A DNA stretch of 64,000 bases from Paracoccaceae bacterium (GTDB lineage Bacteria > Pseudomonadota > Alphaproteobacteria > Rhodobacterales > Rhodobacteraceae), in NCBI GenBank assembly GCA_024236495.1, contig JACKKJ010000001.1, positions 62,001-126,000 of the forward strand, read 5' to 3'. Below are positions 8,428 through 16,869 of this stretch, piece by piece. A program made the position numbers and the translations under genes. The first letter of the stretch is position 1, and the number at the start of each line of letters is the position of its first letter. Below the pieces are notes generated by a model that worked only from the letters and a program-made list of their open reading frames with translations, made no database searches and was not told where the DNA came from.

Positions 8428-9705
8428 TCAGTTGCCCGCGCCGGTCAGCGCGTCCACCTCTTCCAGCGTGATGTAGCTGTCTTCCTTGGTCCCGCTTTCG
8501 GTGAAGCTCCAGATCACCGCCGGGGCCGACACATCGCCGTTGGCGTCGAAGCGCACGTTGCCGGTCGCGCCCTGGTAAAGGACAGACCCGCCCCCCGCGA
8601 GGACATCGCGCGCGGCGGCGAAGCCCGCGGCATCGGCGGTCACGGGCGTACCGGCCGGGTCCGTCACGCGGGCGACGGCGGCCGCGATGTCGGCGCCCTT
8701 GGCGTCCTTGCCTGCCGCTTCCATCGCCAGCAGGGCGACCATCGTGGCGTCATAGCTGTTGGACAGGCCCGGCCCGTTCGGTTCGGAGTTGAAACGTTCC
8801 TTGTAGCGCGCGACGAAGGCATCGGCGGACTCTACCCGCGGCGACGAGGTGTCGGTGCCATGCGCAGACCCCAGGTACTGAAGTCCGACCGCGTCGCGGA
8901 ACTCGTCCGATTTCAGAGAGTTGGCGAGGATCATGTTCTGCGTCCCGCCCAGCGAAAGCCATTCGCGCACGACCGAGATGCCTTCGGTCGGATAAAGCGC
9001 GAGGTAGATCGCCTCGGGCTGGCCCGCGACCGCCTCGGTCACTTCGGCGCGGTAGGAAGGCTGGCCGTCGTTGATCGCGATGGTGGCGGTTACGGTGACA
9101 CCCTGCGCCGCGAGATGTTCGGCGACCAGCTTGCCGATGTCCTGGCCCCAGTCGTCGTTCTTGTAAAGGACGGCGACGGACTTGTAGCCCTGATCCACCG
9201 CCACCTTGGCGCCGACCACCGCCTGCACGTTCGACGTGGCGAAGGTGCGGAACCACAGGCCGTTGGTCTTGCCTTCCTTGGCCAGCGTCGTGAACGCGCC
9301 CGAAGACGAGCAGCAGGAAAACTGCGCGACGCCCGCAGGCACCGTGACCGAGGTCAGGATCGGCATGGAAACGCCGCTCGACACCGCGCCGATCAGCACC
9401 TGAACGCCGTCCAGATCGACCAGCGCCTTGGCCGCGTCGACGCCGACCTTGGGGTCGACCTGGGTGTCGCGCAGGACCATCTCGATCTTGCAGCCCTGGA
9501 CGCCGCCCGCCTCGTTCACCTGGTCGACGACGAACTGCGCCGTTTCGGCGATGGGCTTGCCCCAGTCGACCGAGGTGGGCAGCACCGCGCCGATCTTCGT
9601 CGTGCAGTCCTGCGCGAAGGCCGCGCCGGTCAGCGCCGTGGTGGCCAGCGCCAGCGCCAGCGAAAGGCGCCCGGCGCGTCTGAAGGTTTGGTCTGTCATT
9701 GTCAT
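8428..9705 (-). CDS. Branched-chain amino acid-type ABC importer, periplasmic binding protein (LivJ family)
   Basis: A 425-residue periplasmic receptor of the Leu/Ile/Val-binding family. The signal peptide spans residues about 1-31 and ends in AFA before QDCTTKIGAVLP. The type I binding fold is seen in IGAVSSGVSMPI and in the hinge region near SYDATMVALLAMEAAGKD. Its start overlaps the end of the LivM-like permease by four bases. LivJ relatives bind amino acids, amides, urea or aromatic acids, so the ligand cannot be named. Confidence 0.9.
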   Translation of the reverse strand: MTMTDQTFRRAGRLSLALALATTALTGAAFAQDCTTKIGAVLPTSVDWGKPIAETAQFVVDQVNEAGGVQGCKIEMVLRDTQVDPKVGVDAAKALVDLDGVQVLIGAVSSGVSMPILTSVTVPAGVAQFSCCSSSGAFTTLAKEGKTNGLWFRTFATSNVQAVVGAKVAVDQGYKSVAVLYKNDDWGQDIGKLVAEHLAAQGVTVTATIAINDGQPSYRAEVTEAVAGQPEAIYLALYPTEGISVVREWLSLGGTQNMILANSLKSDEFRDAVGLQYLGSAHGTDTSSPRVESADAFVARYKERFNSEPNGPGLSNSYDATMVALLAMEAAGKDAKGADIAAAVARVTDPAGTPVTADAAGFAAARDVLAGGGSVLYQGATGNVRFDANGDVSAPAVIWSFTESGTKEDSYITLEEVDALTGAGN

Positions 9706-10673
9706 GCTCCCTGTTGTCGTGGTTTCACGGGTTGCCCCGATTGCGATAGCACCAGCCGTTCCGGCAGAAGACCCTGGGGGCGCCAGAGCAGCATGGCGAC
9801 GATGATCGACCCGATCAGGATGTACTGGATCGAGCCGGTGTAAAGCTGCGCCTCGACCGGGGCGAAACGCGACAGCGCCCAGCCGCTTGCCGTCCAGGCC
9901 CCCCAGATCAGGAAGGCCCCGAAAACCGCGCCCCGGTTGTTGCCGGCGCCGCCGACGATCAGCATGGCCCAGATCTGGAAGGTCAGCGTGGGCAGCACGT
10001 CCTGCGGGCTGACGAAGGCGTAGAAGGTGGCGTAAAGGCCGCCCGCGATCCCGATGATGGCGGACCCGGTGATGAAGGACACAAGGCGCACCCGCGCGGG
10101 CGCCTTGCCAAGCGAGCGCGCGGCGTCCTCGTCCTCGCGGATGGCGCGCAGGAGCCGCCCGAAGGGGGACCGCACGAGCCGTTCGAGGAACAGGTATACC
10201 GCCACCAGAAGCAGAAGCACGAGGCAGAAGAAGAAGAGGTTATAGGCAAAGCCGTCGCCGAAAAGACCGCGCAGCGGGCGTTCGAAGCCGCGAAATCCCT
10301 TGGCGCCGCCCGACAGAGCCTCGGCGTTGCGCATGACGTTCTCGAAGGTGACGGCGATGCCGAAGGTGGCGATGGCAAGGTAGTCCTGCCTGAGCCGCAG
10401 CGTCAGCACGCCCACGACCCAGGCCAGTAGCCCCGCCGCGACGGCCCCGCCCGCAAGCGCCAGCGGATAGATCAGCCCGAAACCGCCCAGATGGTCGGCC
10501 TGCGGCGTGCCGCCAAGGATCAGCGTGCCATAGGCGCCGGCGCCGAAGAAGGCGACGACACCGCCGTTGAAAAGCCCGGTGAAGCCCCATTGCAGGTTCA
10601 GCCCGAGGACCGCGATCGCGAGGATCGAGGCCACGGTGGAAAAGAAGACCGCGTAGGAGAGGAGACCGATCAT
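9702..10673 (-). CDS. Branched-chain amino acid-type ABC permease (LivM family)
   Basis: A 323-residue inner-membrane permease with about eight to nine hydrophobic segments. The LivM signature region is present as LRQDYLAIATFGIAVTFENV, with the coupling helix RAIREDEDAARSLG. It forms the importer pore with the LivH-like protein; the two genes overlap by four bases (ATGA). The C-terminal WRPQGLLPERL tail is also characteristic. Confidence 0.92.
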   Translation of the reverse strand: MIGLLSYAVFFSTVASILAIAVLGLNLQWGFTGLFNGGVVAFFGAGAYGTLILGGTPQADHLGGFGLIYPLALAGGAVAAGLLAWVVGVLTLRLRQDYLAIATFGIAVTFENVMRNAEALSGGAKGFRGFERPLRGLFGDGFAYNLFFFCLVLLLLVAVYLFLERLVRSPFGRLLRAIREDEDAARSLGKAPARVRLVSFITGSAIIGIAGGLYATFYAFVSPQDVLPTLTFQIWAMLIVGGAGNNRGAVFGAFLIWGAWTASGWALSRFAPVEAQLYTGSIQYILIGSIIVAMLLWRPQGLLPERLVLSQSGQPVKPRQQGA

Positions 10674-11584
10674 GCCCGCGCCTCGCCGAAAAGACCGTTG
10701 GGACGCACCAGCAGAACGGCCAGGATGATCAGGAACGGGACCGAGGGGCTGTAGCCCGAGGGCAGGACCGCCAGCGCCACGTTGGCCGCGATGCCGACGA
10801 TGAAGCCGCCCAGTGCCGCGCCATAGACGCTGCCGATGCCGCCGACGATGGTCGCGGCAAAGACCGGCAGCACAAGGTCGCGCCCGATCATCGGGCTGAT
10901 CTGGTTGGTCAGGCCGTAGAAGACCCCCGCGATGGCCGCAAGCCCGCCGCCCACCACCCAGACAAGCGCGATCATCCGCGCGAGGTTGACGCCGTTGACC
11001 TGCGCCAGGACCGGGTTCTCGGCCACCGCGCGCAGGGCAAAACCCAGCGTCGTGCGCGACAGCACAAGATGCAGCGCGACCATGACCAGAAGCGTTGCCA
11101 CCAGGACGAAGACCTGGTCGGGCTTGATCAGCAGCATCGGGTCGCGGCTGACGACGACGGCAAAGACGATGTCCTTGGAATAAAGCTGCGTGCCAAGGCC
11201 GAAGACAAGCCCGGTAACGTTGCGCACGATCATCGCCACTCCGAAGGACGCGAAGACCATCGACAGTTCGGACCCCTTGGCGCGCACCCGGCGGAACACC
11301 AGCCGGTCGATCACCAGCGCCGAGGCGCCGGTGACCGCCACCGCCACGACCAGCGCCAGGACCAGCGCCCAGGTCATCGACAGCGGCCCGATCCTGTCCG
11401 CCAGGGGCGGCAGGATCGCCGCGAAGACCCCGTCGAACACCAGCGCGGCATAGGCCCCGATCGACAGAAGCTCCGCATGGCTGAAATTGGCGAAGCGCAG
11501 CATGTGCATCACCAGCGTCAACCCGATCGCGCCCAGCGACAGGACCGAGCCCACGAGGATGCCGTCGGCAAGGTTCTGGATCAT
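10670..11584 (-). CDS. Branched-chain amino acid-type ABC permease (LivH family)
   Basis: A 304-residue inner-membrane permease with about eight hydrophobic segments. It has the LivH hallmarks GAIGLTLVMHMLRFANFSHAE near the N-terminus, the coupling helix FALRAVAENPVLAQVNGVN, and the C-terminal RPNGLFGEARA. It overlaps both neighbours by four bases, so the importer genes are translated as a coupled set. Confidence 0.92.
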   Translation of the reverse strand: MIQNLADGILVGSVLSLGAIGLTLVMHMLRFANFSHAELLSIGAYAALVFDGVFAAILPPLADRIGPLSMTWALVLALVVAVAVTGASALVIDRLVFRRVRAKGSELSMVFASFGVAMIVRNVTGLVFGLGTQLYSKDIVFAVVVSRDPMLLIKPDQVFVLVATLLVMVALHLVLSRTTLGFALRAVAENPVLAQVNGVNLARMIALVWVVGGGLAAIAGVFYGLTNQISPMIGRDLVLPVFAATIVGGIGSVYGAALGGFIVGIAANVALAVLPSGYSPSVPFLIILAVLLVRPNGLFGEARA

Positions 11585-12312
11585 GCCGCCCCCTTGCGCC
11601 GCGCGCCCAGATAGATCTCTCCGACCACCGGGTCGCTCAGAAGATCGGCGGCGGAGCCGTCAAGCTGGTTCCTGCCCTCGGCCAGGATGTAGCAGTGGTC
11701 GGCAAGCCGCAGCGCCTGCTTGACGTTCTGTTCGACCAGCAGGATCGTCACCCCCTGCGCGGTCAGGCCGCGGGCGCATTCCAGAACCTCCTGCGCGGCC
11801 TTGGGCGACAGTCCGGCGGAAGGTTCGTCCATCAGGATCAGGCTGGGCCGCGTCGCCAGCGCCATCGCCACCGCCAGAAACTGCCGCTGGCCGCCCGACA
11901 ATGCGCCGGCCCTGTCGTTGCGCTTTTCGGCAAGCGGCGGAAAGCGTGTGTAAAGCTCCTCCAGACGCGCAGCGGCATCGGCGCCGGCATGGCGCAGCGC
12001 CAGATCCAGGTTCTGCCGGATCGTCAGCGTGCGGAAGATGTTGTCCATCTGCGGGACATAGGCGATGCCCTGCGCGGCCAGCCGGTCGGGCCGGATGCCG
12101 CCGATTTCGACGCCGTCATGGGCGATGTGCCCGGCGGACAGGGGAACAAGCCCCGCGATGGTCTTGACAAGCGTCGACTTCCCCGCCCCGTTCGGCCCGA
12201 TGATGACGGTCACCGACGCGCGGCGCACCGCCATGTCCACCCCCTTCAGGATCGGCAGGTCGGGGACATAGCCCGACACCACGCCCTCGGCGCGCAGAAC
12301 GATGTCATCCAT
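11581..12312 (-). CDS. Branched-chain amino acid-type ABC importer, ATPase (LivF family)
   Basis: A 243-residue ATPase. Walker A is GPNGAGKST (about residues 38-46), the signature is ALSGGQRQ and Walker B is LILMDEPSAG. The short length and the C-terminal GEIYLGARRK (the LivF 'YLG' ending) distinguish it from the LivG-type partner. It overlaps the start of livH-like by four bases and the end of the livG-like gene by eight. Confidence 0.92.
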   Translation of the reverse strand: MDDIVLRAEGVVSGYVPDLPILKGVDMAVRRASVTVIIGPNGAGKSTLVKTIAGLVPLSAGHIAHDGVEIGGIRPDRLAAQGIAYVPQMDNIFRTLTIRQNLDLALRHAGADAAARLEELYTRFPPLAEKRNDRAGALSGGQRQFLAVAMALATRPSLILMDEPSAGLSPKAAQEVLECARGLTAQGVTILLVEQNVKQALRLADHCYILAEGRNQLDGSAADLLSDPVVGEIYLGARRKGAA

Positions 12313-13078
12313 CGGCCATCGCCCCCAGATAGGCGTCCAGAAGGACGGGATTCGCCTGCGCCTCGGCGGCGGTGCCCTGAAACACCACCCGCCCCTCGGC
12401 CAGCGCGATCACCGGATCGCAATGGCTCATCACGAAGTCCATGTCGTGTTCGATGATGACAAAGGTCTTGCCGCCCCGGTTCAGCTCCTCGATCTTGTCG
12501 ATCAGGATGCGCGTCAGCGAGGGGTTCACCCCCGCGGCGGGTTCATCCAGAAGGATGACCGCCGGGTCGCCCATCAGGACGCGCGCGAGTTCCAGAAGCT
12601 TCATCTGCCCGCCGGAAATCTTGCCCGCCGGATGATCGGCCAGGGGGCCGAGCGTGACGAAATCCAGCACCTCGAGCGCGCGGCGGCGGATGCGCGCCTC
12701 GTCCTCGCGTACGCGGGCGGCGGACAGGAAGGGGCCAAGGATGCGTTCGCCGGTCTGGCCGGGCGGCGACAGCATGACGTTTTCCAGAACGCTCATCCGC
12801 GCGAAGGGCCGGGGGATCTGGAAGGTCCGGCCAAGGCCAAGCGCGAAAAGCCGGTCGGGCGAAAGGCCCGTCACGTCCCGGCCGTTCAGGCTGACGGTGC
12901 CGGAGGTGGGTTTAAGCATTCCGGTCAACAGGTTGAAAAGCGTGGACTTTCCCGCCCCGTTCGGACCGATGAGCCCGGTGATCGACCCCGCGCGAATGTC
13001 CAGCGTCACCCCGTCCACCGCCCGGAACGGGCCGAAGTCGCGGGTCAGGCCGCGGATGGACAGGATCGGCTCAGCCAT
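12305..13078 (-). CDS. Branched-chain amino acid-type ABC importer, ATPase (LivG family)
   Basis: A 257-residue ATPase. It has Walker A GPNGAGKST, the signature KISGGQMKLLELARV, Walker B VILLDEPAAGVNP and the LivG ending LDAYLGA. The ATG at 13078 is preferred over one four codons upstream because it begins directly with the conserved MAEPILSIRGL; it overlaps the stop of the upstream aldo/keto reductase by eight bases. Confidence 0.92.
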   Translation of the reverse strand: MAEPILSIRGLTRDFGPFRAVDGVTLDIRAGSITGLIGPNGAGKSTLFNLLTGMLKPTSGTVSLNGRDVTGLSPDRLFALGLGRTFQIPRPFARMSVLENVMLSPPGQTGERILGPFLSAARVREDEARIRRRALEVLDFVTLGPLADHPAGKISGGQMKLLELARVLMGDPAVILLDEPAAGVNPSLTRILIDKIEELNRGGKTFVIIEHDMDFVMSHCDPVIALAEGRVVFQGTAAEAQANPVLLDAYLGAMADG

Positions 13079-14156
13079 TGGCGGCCCCAAGGATCTGGTC
13101 GTCCGGGCGCGCGTTCAGATTGTATTTCATGATCCGTCCGTGGCGCCCGCCCCGGTCGGATTCCAGCCCGTAGACCGGCCCGCCCGGGCCCGCCGCCCGG
13201 TCCAGCACCGCCGCGATCAGGGCCCGGTCCGCGTCATCGAGCGCGAAGTCGAAGACCTGCAGCGTCTTCGGCAGGTGGCGCGCATAGCGCGCACCCACGA
13301 TGGCCGCCGCGACCTGCGGCTGATCGAGGACCCAGCGCGTCGCGACCGCGCTCAGCGATACACCGTGGCGGTCGCCGACGGACCCGAGCGCGGCCAGCAG
13401 TTCCTGAAACAGGGACCAGGGGCCGAACTCGTCTATGATCAGCCGATATTTCACAAGGGACCGGTTTTCGAAGGCAAAACCCGGGTCCGGCGCGCCCAGC
13501 CAGCTTTCGGTCAGGAACCCGCCCGCCAGCGTGCCGTAGCACAGAAGGTGCATGTCATGCCCCCGCGCCCAGTCGGCAAGCCCGTTCGCCGGGCGGCGGT
13601 CCAGGACCGAATACTGCACCTGCGCCGAAACGATGTCATTGCCCGCCTCGACGAAGGGCGCGATGGCGGCGATGTCCCAGTTGGTGACGCCAAGATGGGC
13701 GATCTTGCCCTTTTCCTGGCAGCGCCGCAGAACCTCGAGCGCGGCAAGCGGGCTTCCGGCCGAAAGATCCCACCAGAAGAACTGCACGAGGTGCAGCCGT
13801 TCGACCCCGAGCCGCGCAAGCGAACGGTCGACGATCGCCTCGACCTCGTCCGCGCGCAGGTCGGCAAGGCGCCCGAGGTCGGGCACGAGCTTGGTATGGA
13901 CGCGCACCCGGTCGGCGACCGAAGCGCCGCGGCGGCGGCGGGTGTCGGCGATGAAGGCCCCGATCATCTCCTCGACGCCCTTGTAGATGTCGGCGCAGTC
14001 AAAGGTGGTGATCCCGGCGTCCAGAAACGCCTCCATGTCGGCGATGGCCGCATCGCGGTCGACGGCGCCGTGATCGCCCGCCAGTTGCCAGCCGCCCTTG
14101 ATGACGCGGGAAATCCCGTAGCCCGGGCGCAACCCCGTCGTTTCGACCACGGTCAT
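13071..14156 (-). CDS. Aldo/keto reductase family protein lacking the usual catalytic histidine
   Basis: A 361-residue TIM-barrel oxidoreductase of the AKR superfamily (NADPH-dependent), closest in style to aldose/galactose dehydrogenase-like members. The catalytic Asp and Tyr are in TTFDCADIYKGVEEMIG and the Lys in VHTKLVPD. At the position of the catalytic His the sequence reads LVQFFWWD, whereas its paralogue at 15312-16793 reads LLQFHWWA; the His is replaced by Phe. The ATG at 14156 overlaps the preceding stop by four bases (ATGA); an open extension upstream is out of register with the neighbour. It lies in the Liv-type operon and is paired with the RidA fusion across the divergent promoter. 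Activity may be altered or lost. Confidence 0.85.
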   Translation of the reverse strand: MTVVETTGLRPGYGISRVIKGGWQLAGDHGAVDRDAAIADMEAFLDAGITTFDCADIYKGVEEMIGAFIADTRRRRGASVADRVRVHTKLVPDLGRLADLRADEVEAIVDRSLARLGVERLHLVQFFWWDLSAGSPLAALEVLRRCQEKGKIAHLGVTNWDIAAIAPFVEAGNDIVSAQVQYSVLDRRPANGLADWARGHDMHLLCYGTLAGGFLTESWLGAPDPGFAFENRSLVKYRLIIDEFGPWSLFQELLAALGSVGDRHGVSLSAVATRWVLDQPQVAAAIVGARYARHLPKTLQVFDFALDDADRALIAAVLDRAAGPGGPVYGLESDRGGRHGRIMKYNLNARPDDQILGAANG

Positions 14157-14530
14157 TGGCCGCCCTCCTTCTGCCAATAGGGCGTTTCGCGCGCATCCGG
14201 CAGGCCCGTCGTCTCGGCATGGCCGAACCAGCGCCTGCCCTGGCGTGTCACCCGGAAACGGCCGCCGCAATGGGGATCGGGGCAGGCGATTTCCGCATCG
14301 GTGGTCATCCAGTCATGGGCAGAGGTCTCCCGCTGCTTGGCGGGCAGAAGCGGCAGAAGGGCGGCCAGCGCGTACATCGACACCCTTTGCCCCGCCTCGA
14401 ACACCAGCGCCTCGCCCTCGACGCGAAAGCTTTCGCCCTCGATGTGGCGGCAGACGGGCGCACGGCCGTCAAGGACAGTCTCGACCTTCAGATCGTATAG
14501 CCAGAAACCGTCCTTCCCCGAAGATGCCAC
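14153..14530 (-). CDS. Small TIGR04076-like protein of unknown function
   Basis: A ~125-residue soluble protein with features of the TIGR04076 group: CRHIEGESF, a MYALAALLPLLPAKQR helix, DWMTTDAEIACPDP and a closing FRVTRQGR strand. The frame is open to an ATG at 14581, but that codon lies inside the operator and -35 region. The GTG at 14530 has an AAGGGG ribosome site and a promoter just upstream, so it is preferred. Family function is not established. It is the first gene of the leftward operon feeding the aldo/keto reductase and the Liv-type importer, so a role tied to that substrate is plausible. Confidence 0.65.
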   Translation of the reverse strand: MASSGKDGFWLYDLKVETVLDGRAPVCRHIEGESFRVEGEALVFEAGQRVSMYALAALLPLLPAKQRETSAHDWMTTDAEIACPDPHCGGRFRVTRQGRRWFGHAETTGLPDARETPYWQKEGGQ

Positions 14531-14562
14531 GTTCCGCCCCTTGCTGTTATCTGTGATATTTG

Positions 14563-14613
14563 ATCGTAGGTATGTGATCATTGACTTGTCAATTACCTTG
14601 TTGCGGCTAGACT
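14563..14613. promoter_or_regulatory. Divergent promoter region with palindromic operator
   Basis: Leftward, -35 TTGACA (14587-14592) and -10 TACGAT (14563-14568) are 18 bp apart. Rightward, TTGTCA (14586-14591) and TAGACT (14608-14613) are 16 bp apart. Both -35 elements sit inside a perfect inverted repeat, ATTGAC-TT-GTCAAT (14580-14593). A second dyad, TGATC-N10-GATCA, lies at 14561-14580. The FCD-type GntR regulator encoded at 14644 is the obvious binder and would control both directions. Confidence 0.65.
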
Positions 14614-14643
14614 AGGGAACGCCACCACGACCCAGGGAAAGCC

Positions 14644-15315
14644 ATGACAGCGCCCCGCATCGCCAAGATCGACCAGTCGAAACTGCGCGAAAACGTCTAC
14701 TATGCCCTGCGCGACGCCTTTACCCGGGGCGAATTCGCGCCGGGTGACATCGTCAGCCTGCGGGCCCTTGCCGATCAGCTTGGCACTTCGATGACCCCGG
14801 TGCGCGAGGCCGTGCGCCGTCTGGTCGCCGAAGGCGCGCTGATCGACACGCCCAGCCGCACGCTGATGGTGCCGCCGTTCGATTCGGCGCGGATGGAGGA
14901 TCTGAAAAAGGCGCGGCTCGCGCTCGAGGCGCTGGTCCTGGACCAGGCCATGGACCGGATGACCGCCGCGAATCTCGCCGAGATGGAGGCGATCCTGGCG
15001 GTTGAGCCACGCGGCGGCGACACCACGCCCGACCTTCAGCAGAACTACGATTTCCACTTCGCGCTATACCGGCAAAGCGGGTCGGAGGTCCTTCTGCCGC
15101 TGGTCGAGGCGCTCTGGCTTCAGTACGGGGCCTATCTGAACCTGATCATCCATCACCAGGATGCGGGCAAGATCGACCAGCACAAGCACCATCACGAAAT
15201 CATCGGCGCGCTTGCGCGGGGCGACCGGCAGGCCGCGCACAGGGCGCTTGCCGCCGATATCGAACGCAGCTTCCAGGTGATCGCCTCGGACGCAAGCACC
15301 GGGGGGGTGAAATGA
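14644..15315 (+). CDS. GntR-family regulator, FCD subfamily
   Basis: A 223-residue regulator with an N-terminal winged helix (about 10-75; VSLRALADQLGTSMTPVREAV) and an all-helical FCD ligand domain. The FCD metal-binding residues appear as the D and H in NYDFHFALYR and the histidines near HKHHHEIIGAL. The ATG has an AGGGAA ribosome site. It is the first gene of the rightward unit and overlaps the AKR-RidA gene by four bases. FCD regulators usually respond to carboxylates or sugar acids. Confidence 0.9.
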   Translation: MTAPRIAKIDQSKLRENVYYALRDAFTRGEFAPGDIVSLRALADQLGTSMTPVREAVRRLVAEGALIDTPSRTLMVPPFDSARMEDLKKARLALEALVLDQAMDRMTAANLAEMEAILAVEPRGGDTTPDLQQNYDFHFALYRQSGSEVLLPLVEALWLQYGAYLNLIIHHQDAGKIDQHKHHHEIIGALARGDRQAAHRALAADIERSFQVIASDASTGGVK

Positions 15316-16793
15316 ACGACATGACCGACATCGCGGGGCCCGAACGTTACCGGTTGGCTGAGGGGCTCGAAATCAGCCGTGTCCTGACCGGGCTGTGGCA
15401 GGTGGCCGACATCGAGAAGGACGGACGCATCATCGACCCCGAAAGGGGCGCGGACGCACTTGCCGCCTATGCGAACGCCGGATTTTCCACCTTCGACATG
15501 GCGGATCACTACGGCACGTCCGAGATCATCGCCGGGCGGCTCCTGTCGCGCTATGCGCCCGGGCAGGACCGGCCGCTGGCCTTCACCAAATGGTGCCCCG
15601 CCCCCGGTCCGATGACCGCCGATGTGGTGCGCGCGGGCGTTCGCGAACGGCTGGACCGTCTGGGGGTGGCGCGGATCGACCTGCTGCAGTTCCACTGGTG
15701 GGCCTATGAACATCCCGGCTGGCTGGACGCGCTGCACGAACTGGCCGCCCTGCGCGCCGAGGGCCTGATCGGGGAAATCGGGGTGACGAATTTCGACGCC
15801 GCGCACCTGCACCTCGCGCTGGCCGACGGCGTGCCGGTCCGTACCAACCAGGTGTCCTTCTCGCTTGTGGACCGGCGCGCGGCCGGACCGCTGGCTGATC
15901 TGTGCGACACAAGCGGGCCGAGGCTTCTGGCCTATGGCACGCTTTGCGGGGGCTTCCTGTCCGAACGCTGGCTGGGCAGACCCGAACCGCAGGACATCGC
16001 GGACTGGTCCAAGATGAAGTACAAGCGCTTCATCGACGCGGCGGGCGGCTGGGAGCCCTTTCAGGGCATCCTGTCCGCCGCCGCCGGAATCGCCCGCAAG
16101 CACGGTGTATCGGTATCAAACGTGGCGACGCGCTGGGTGCTGGAACAGCGGGGCGTCGCGGGCACGATCGTCGGCGCACGGCTGGGTGAAAGCGAACACA
16201 TGGCCGACAACCTGCGCCCCTTCGCCTTCACGCTTGATGCCGAAGATCACGGACAACTTGAGGCGGCCTTTGCCCGCACACGGCCGATCCCCGGCGATTG
16301 CGGCGATGAATACCGCAAGCCGCCGTTCCTGACCGCCTCGGGCGACCTCAGCCATCACCTCGACGCGATGCCGCTGGCCTGCGAAACCGCCCCGGTTCCC
16401 CACCGCGATGGCGCGATGCGCGTGACCTCCGGGTCGGAGTGGGAAGACATCGCGGGCTATTGCCGCGCCCAGCGCATCGGCGACCGGATCGTGGTGTCGG
16501 GCACCACCGCGACGGCGGGCACAAGCCGCCCGGTCGCACCCGGCGACGCGGCGGCGCAGACGACCTTCGTCCTCGACAAGATCCTTGCCGCGCTGATGGC
16601 GCTTGGCGCCGGGGCCGAGGACGTGATCCGCACCCGCATCTTCATCACCGACGAGGCCGACGCGCTGGCGGTGTCGCGGGCGCATGGCCGCGTCTTCGGC
16701 AGCATCAGGCCCGCCAATACGCTGGTCGTCGTCGCCGCGCTGATCGGCGACTACCGCGTGGAGATCGAGGCCGAGGCGCTGGTGCGGCCATAG
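15312..16793 (+). CDS. Aldo/keto reductase - RidA fusion protein
   Basis: A 493-residue two-domain protein. Residues about 10-340 are an aldo/keto reductase barrel with the complete catalytic set: Asp and Tyr in FSTFDMADHYGTSE, Lys in AFTKWCPAP and His in LLQFHWWAYEH. Residues about 360-493 are a RidA/YjgF (Rid) domain: IVVSGTTATAG, then AQTTFVLDKILAALMALGAGAEDVIRTRIFITD with the conserved Arg, and the ending RPANTLVVVAALIG...VEIEAEALV. Rid proteins hydrolyse enamines and imines to keto acids. No internal stop or start suggests the fusion is an artefact. The barrel is a paralogue of the protein at 13071-14156. The coupled activities suggest oxidation or reduction next to an imine intermediate. 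Confidence 0.9.
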   Translation: MNDMTDIAGPERYRLAEGLEISRVLTGLWQVADIEKDGRIIDPERGADALAAYANAGFSTFDMADHYGTSEIIAGRLLSRYAPGQDRPLAFTKWCPAPGPMTADVVRAGVRERLDRLGVARIDLLQFHWWAYEHPGWLDALHELAALRAEGLIGEIGVTNFDAAHLHLALADGVPVRTNQVSFSLVDRRAAGPLADLCDTSGPRLLAYGTLCGGFLSERWLGRPEPQDIADWSKMKYKRFIDAAGGWEPFQGILSAAAGIARKHGVSVSNVATRWVLEQRGVAGTIVGARLGESEHMADNLRPFAFTLDAEDHGQLEAAFARTRPIPGDCGDEYRKPPFLTASGDLSHHLDAMPLACETAPVPHRDGAMRVTSGSEWEDIAGYCRAQRIGDRIVVSGTTATAGTSRPVAPGDAAAQTTFVLDKILAALMALGAGAEDVIRTRIFITDEADALAVSRAHGRVFGSIRPANTLVVVAALIGDYRVEIEAEALVRP

Positions 16794-16869
16794 GGATAGC
16801 CCGCGCGGGCATTGCAGGGACCGTGCGACACGGCTATCGCTTGGCATGTCATCCAGCCAGGGTTCCAAC

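Noticed and set aside
8428..13078. Naming the Liv-type importer as a leucine/isoleucine/valine transporter
   Set aside because: The family imports many substrates, and the neighbours (AKR, RidA, aspartate-dehydrogenase-like, enolase-superfamily) argue against a simple branched-chain amino acid system.
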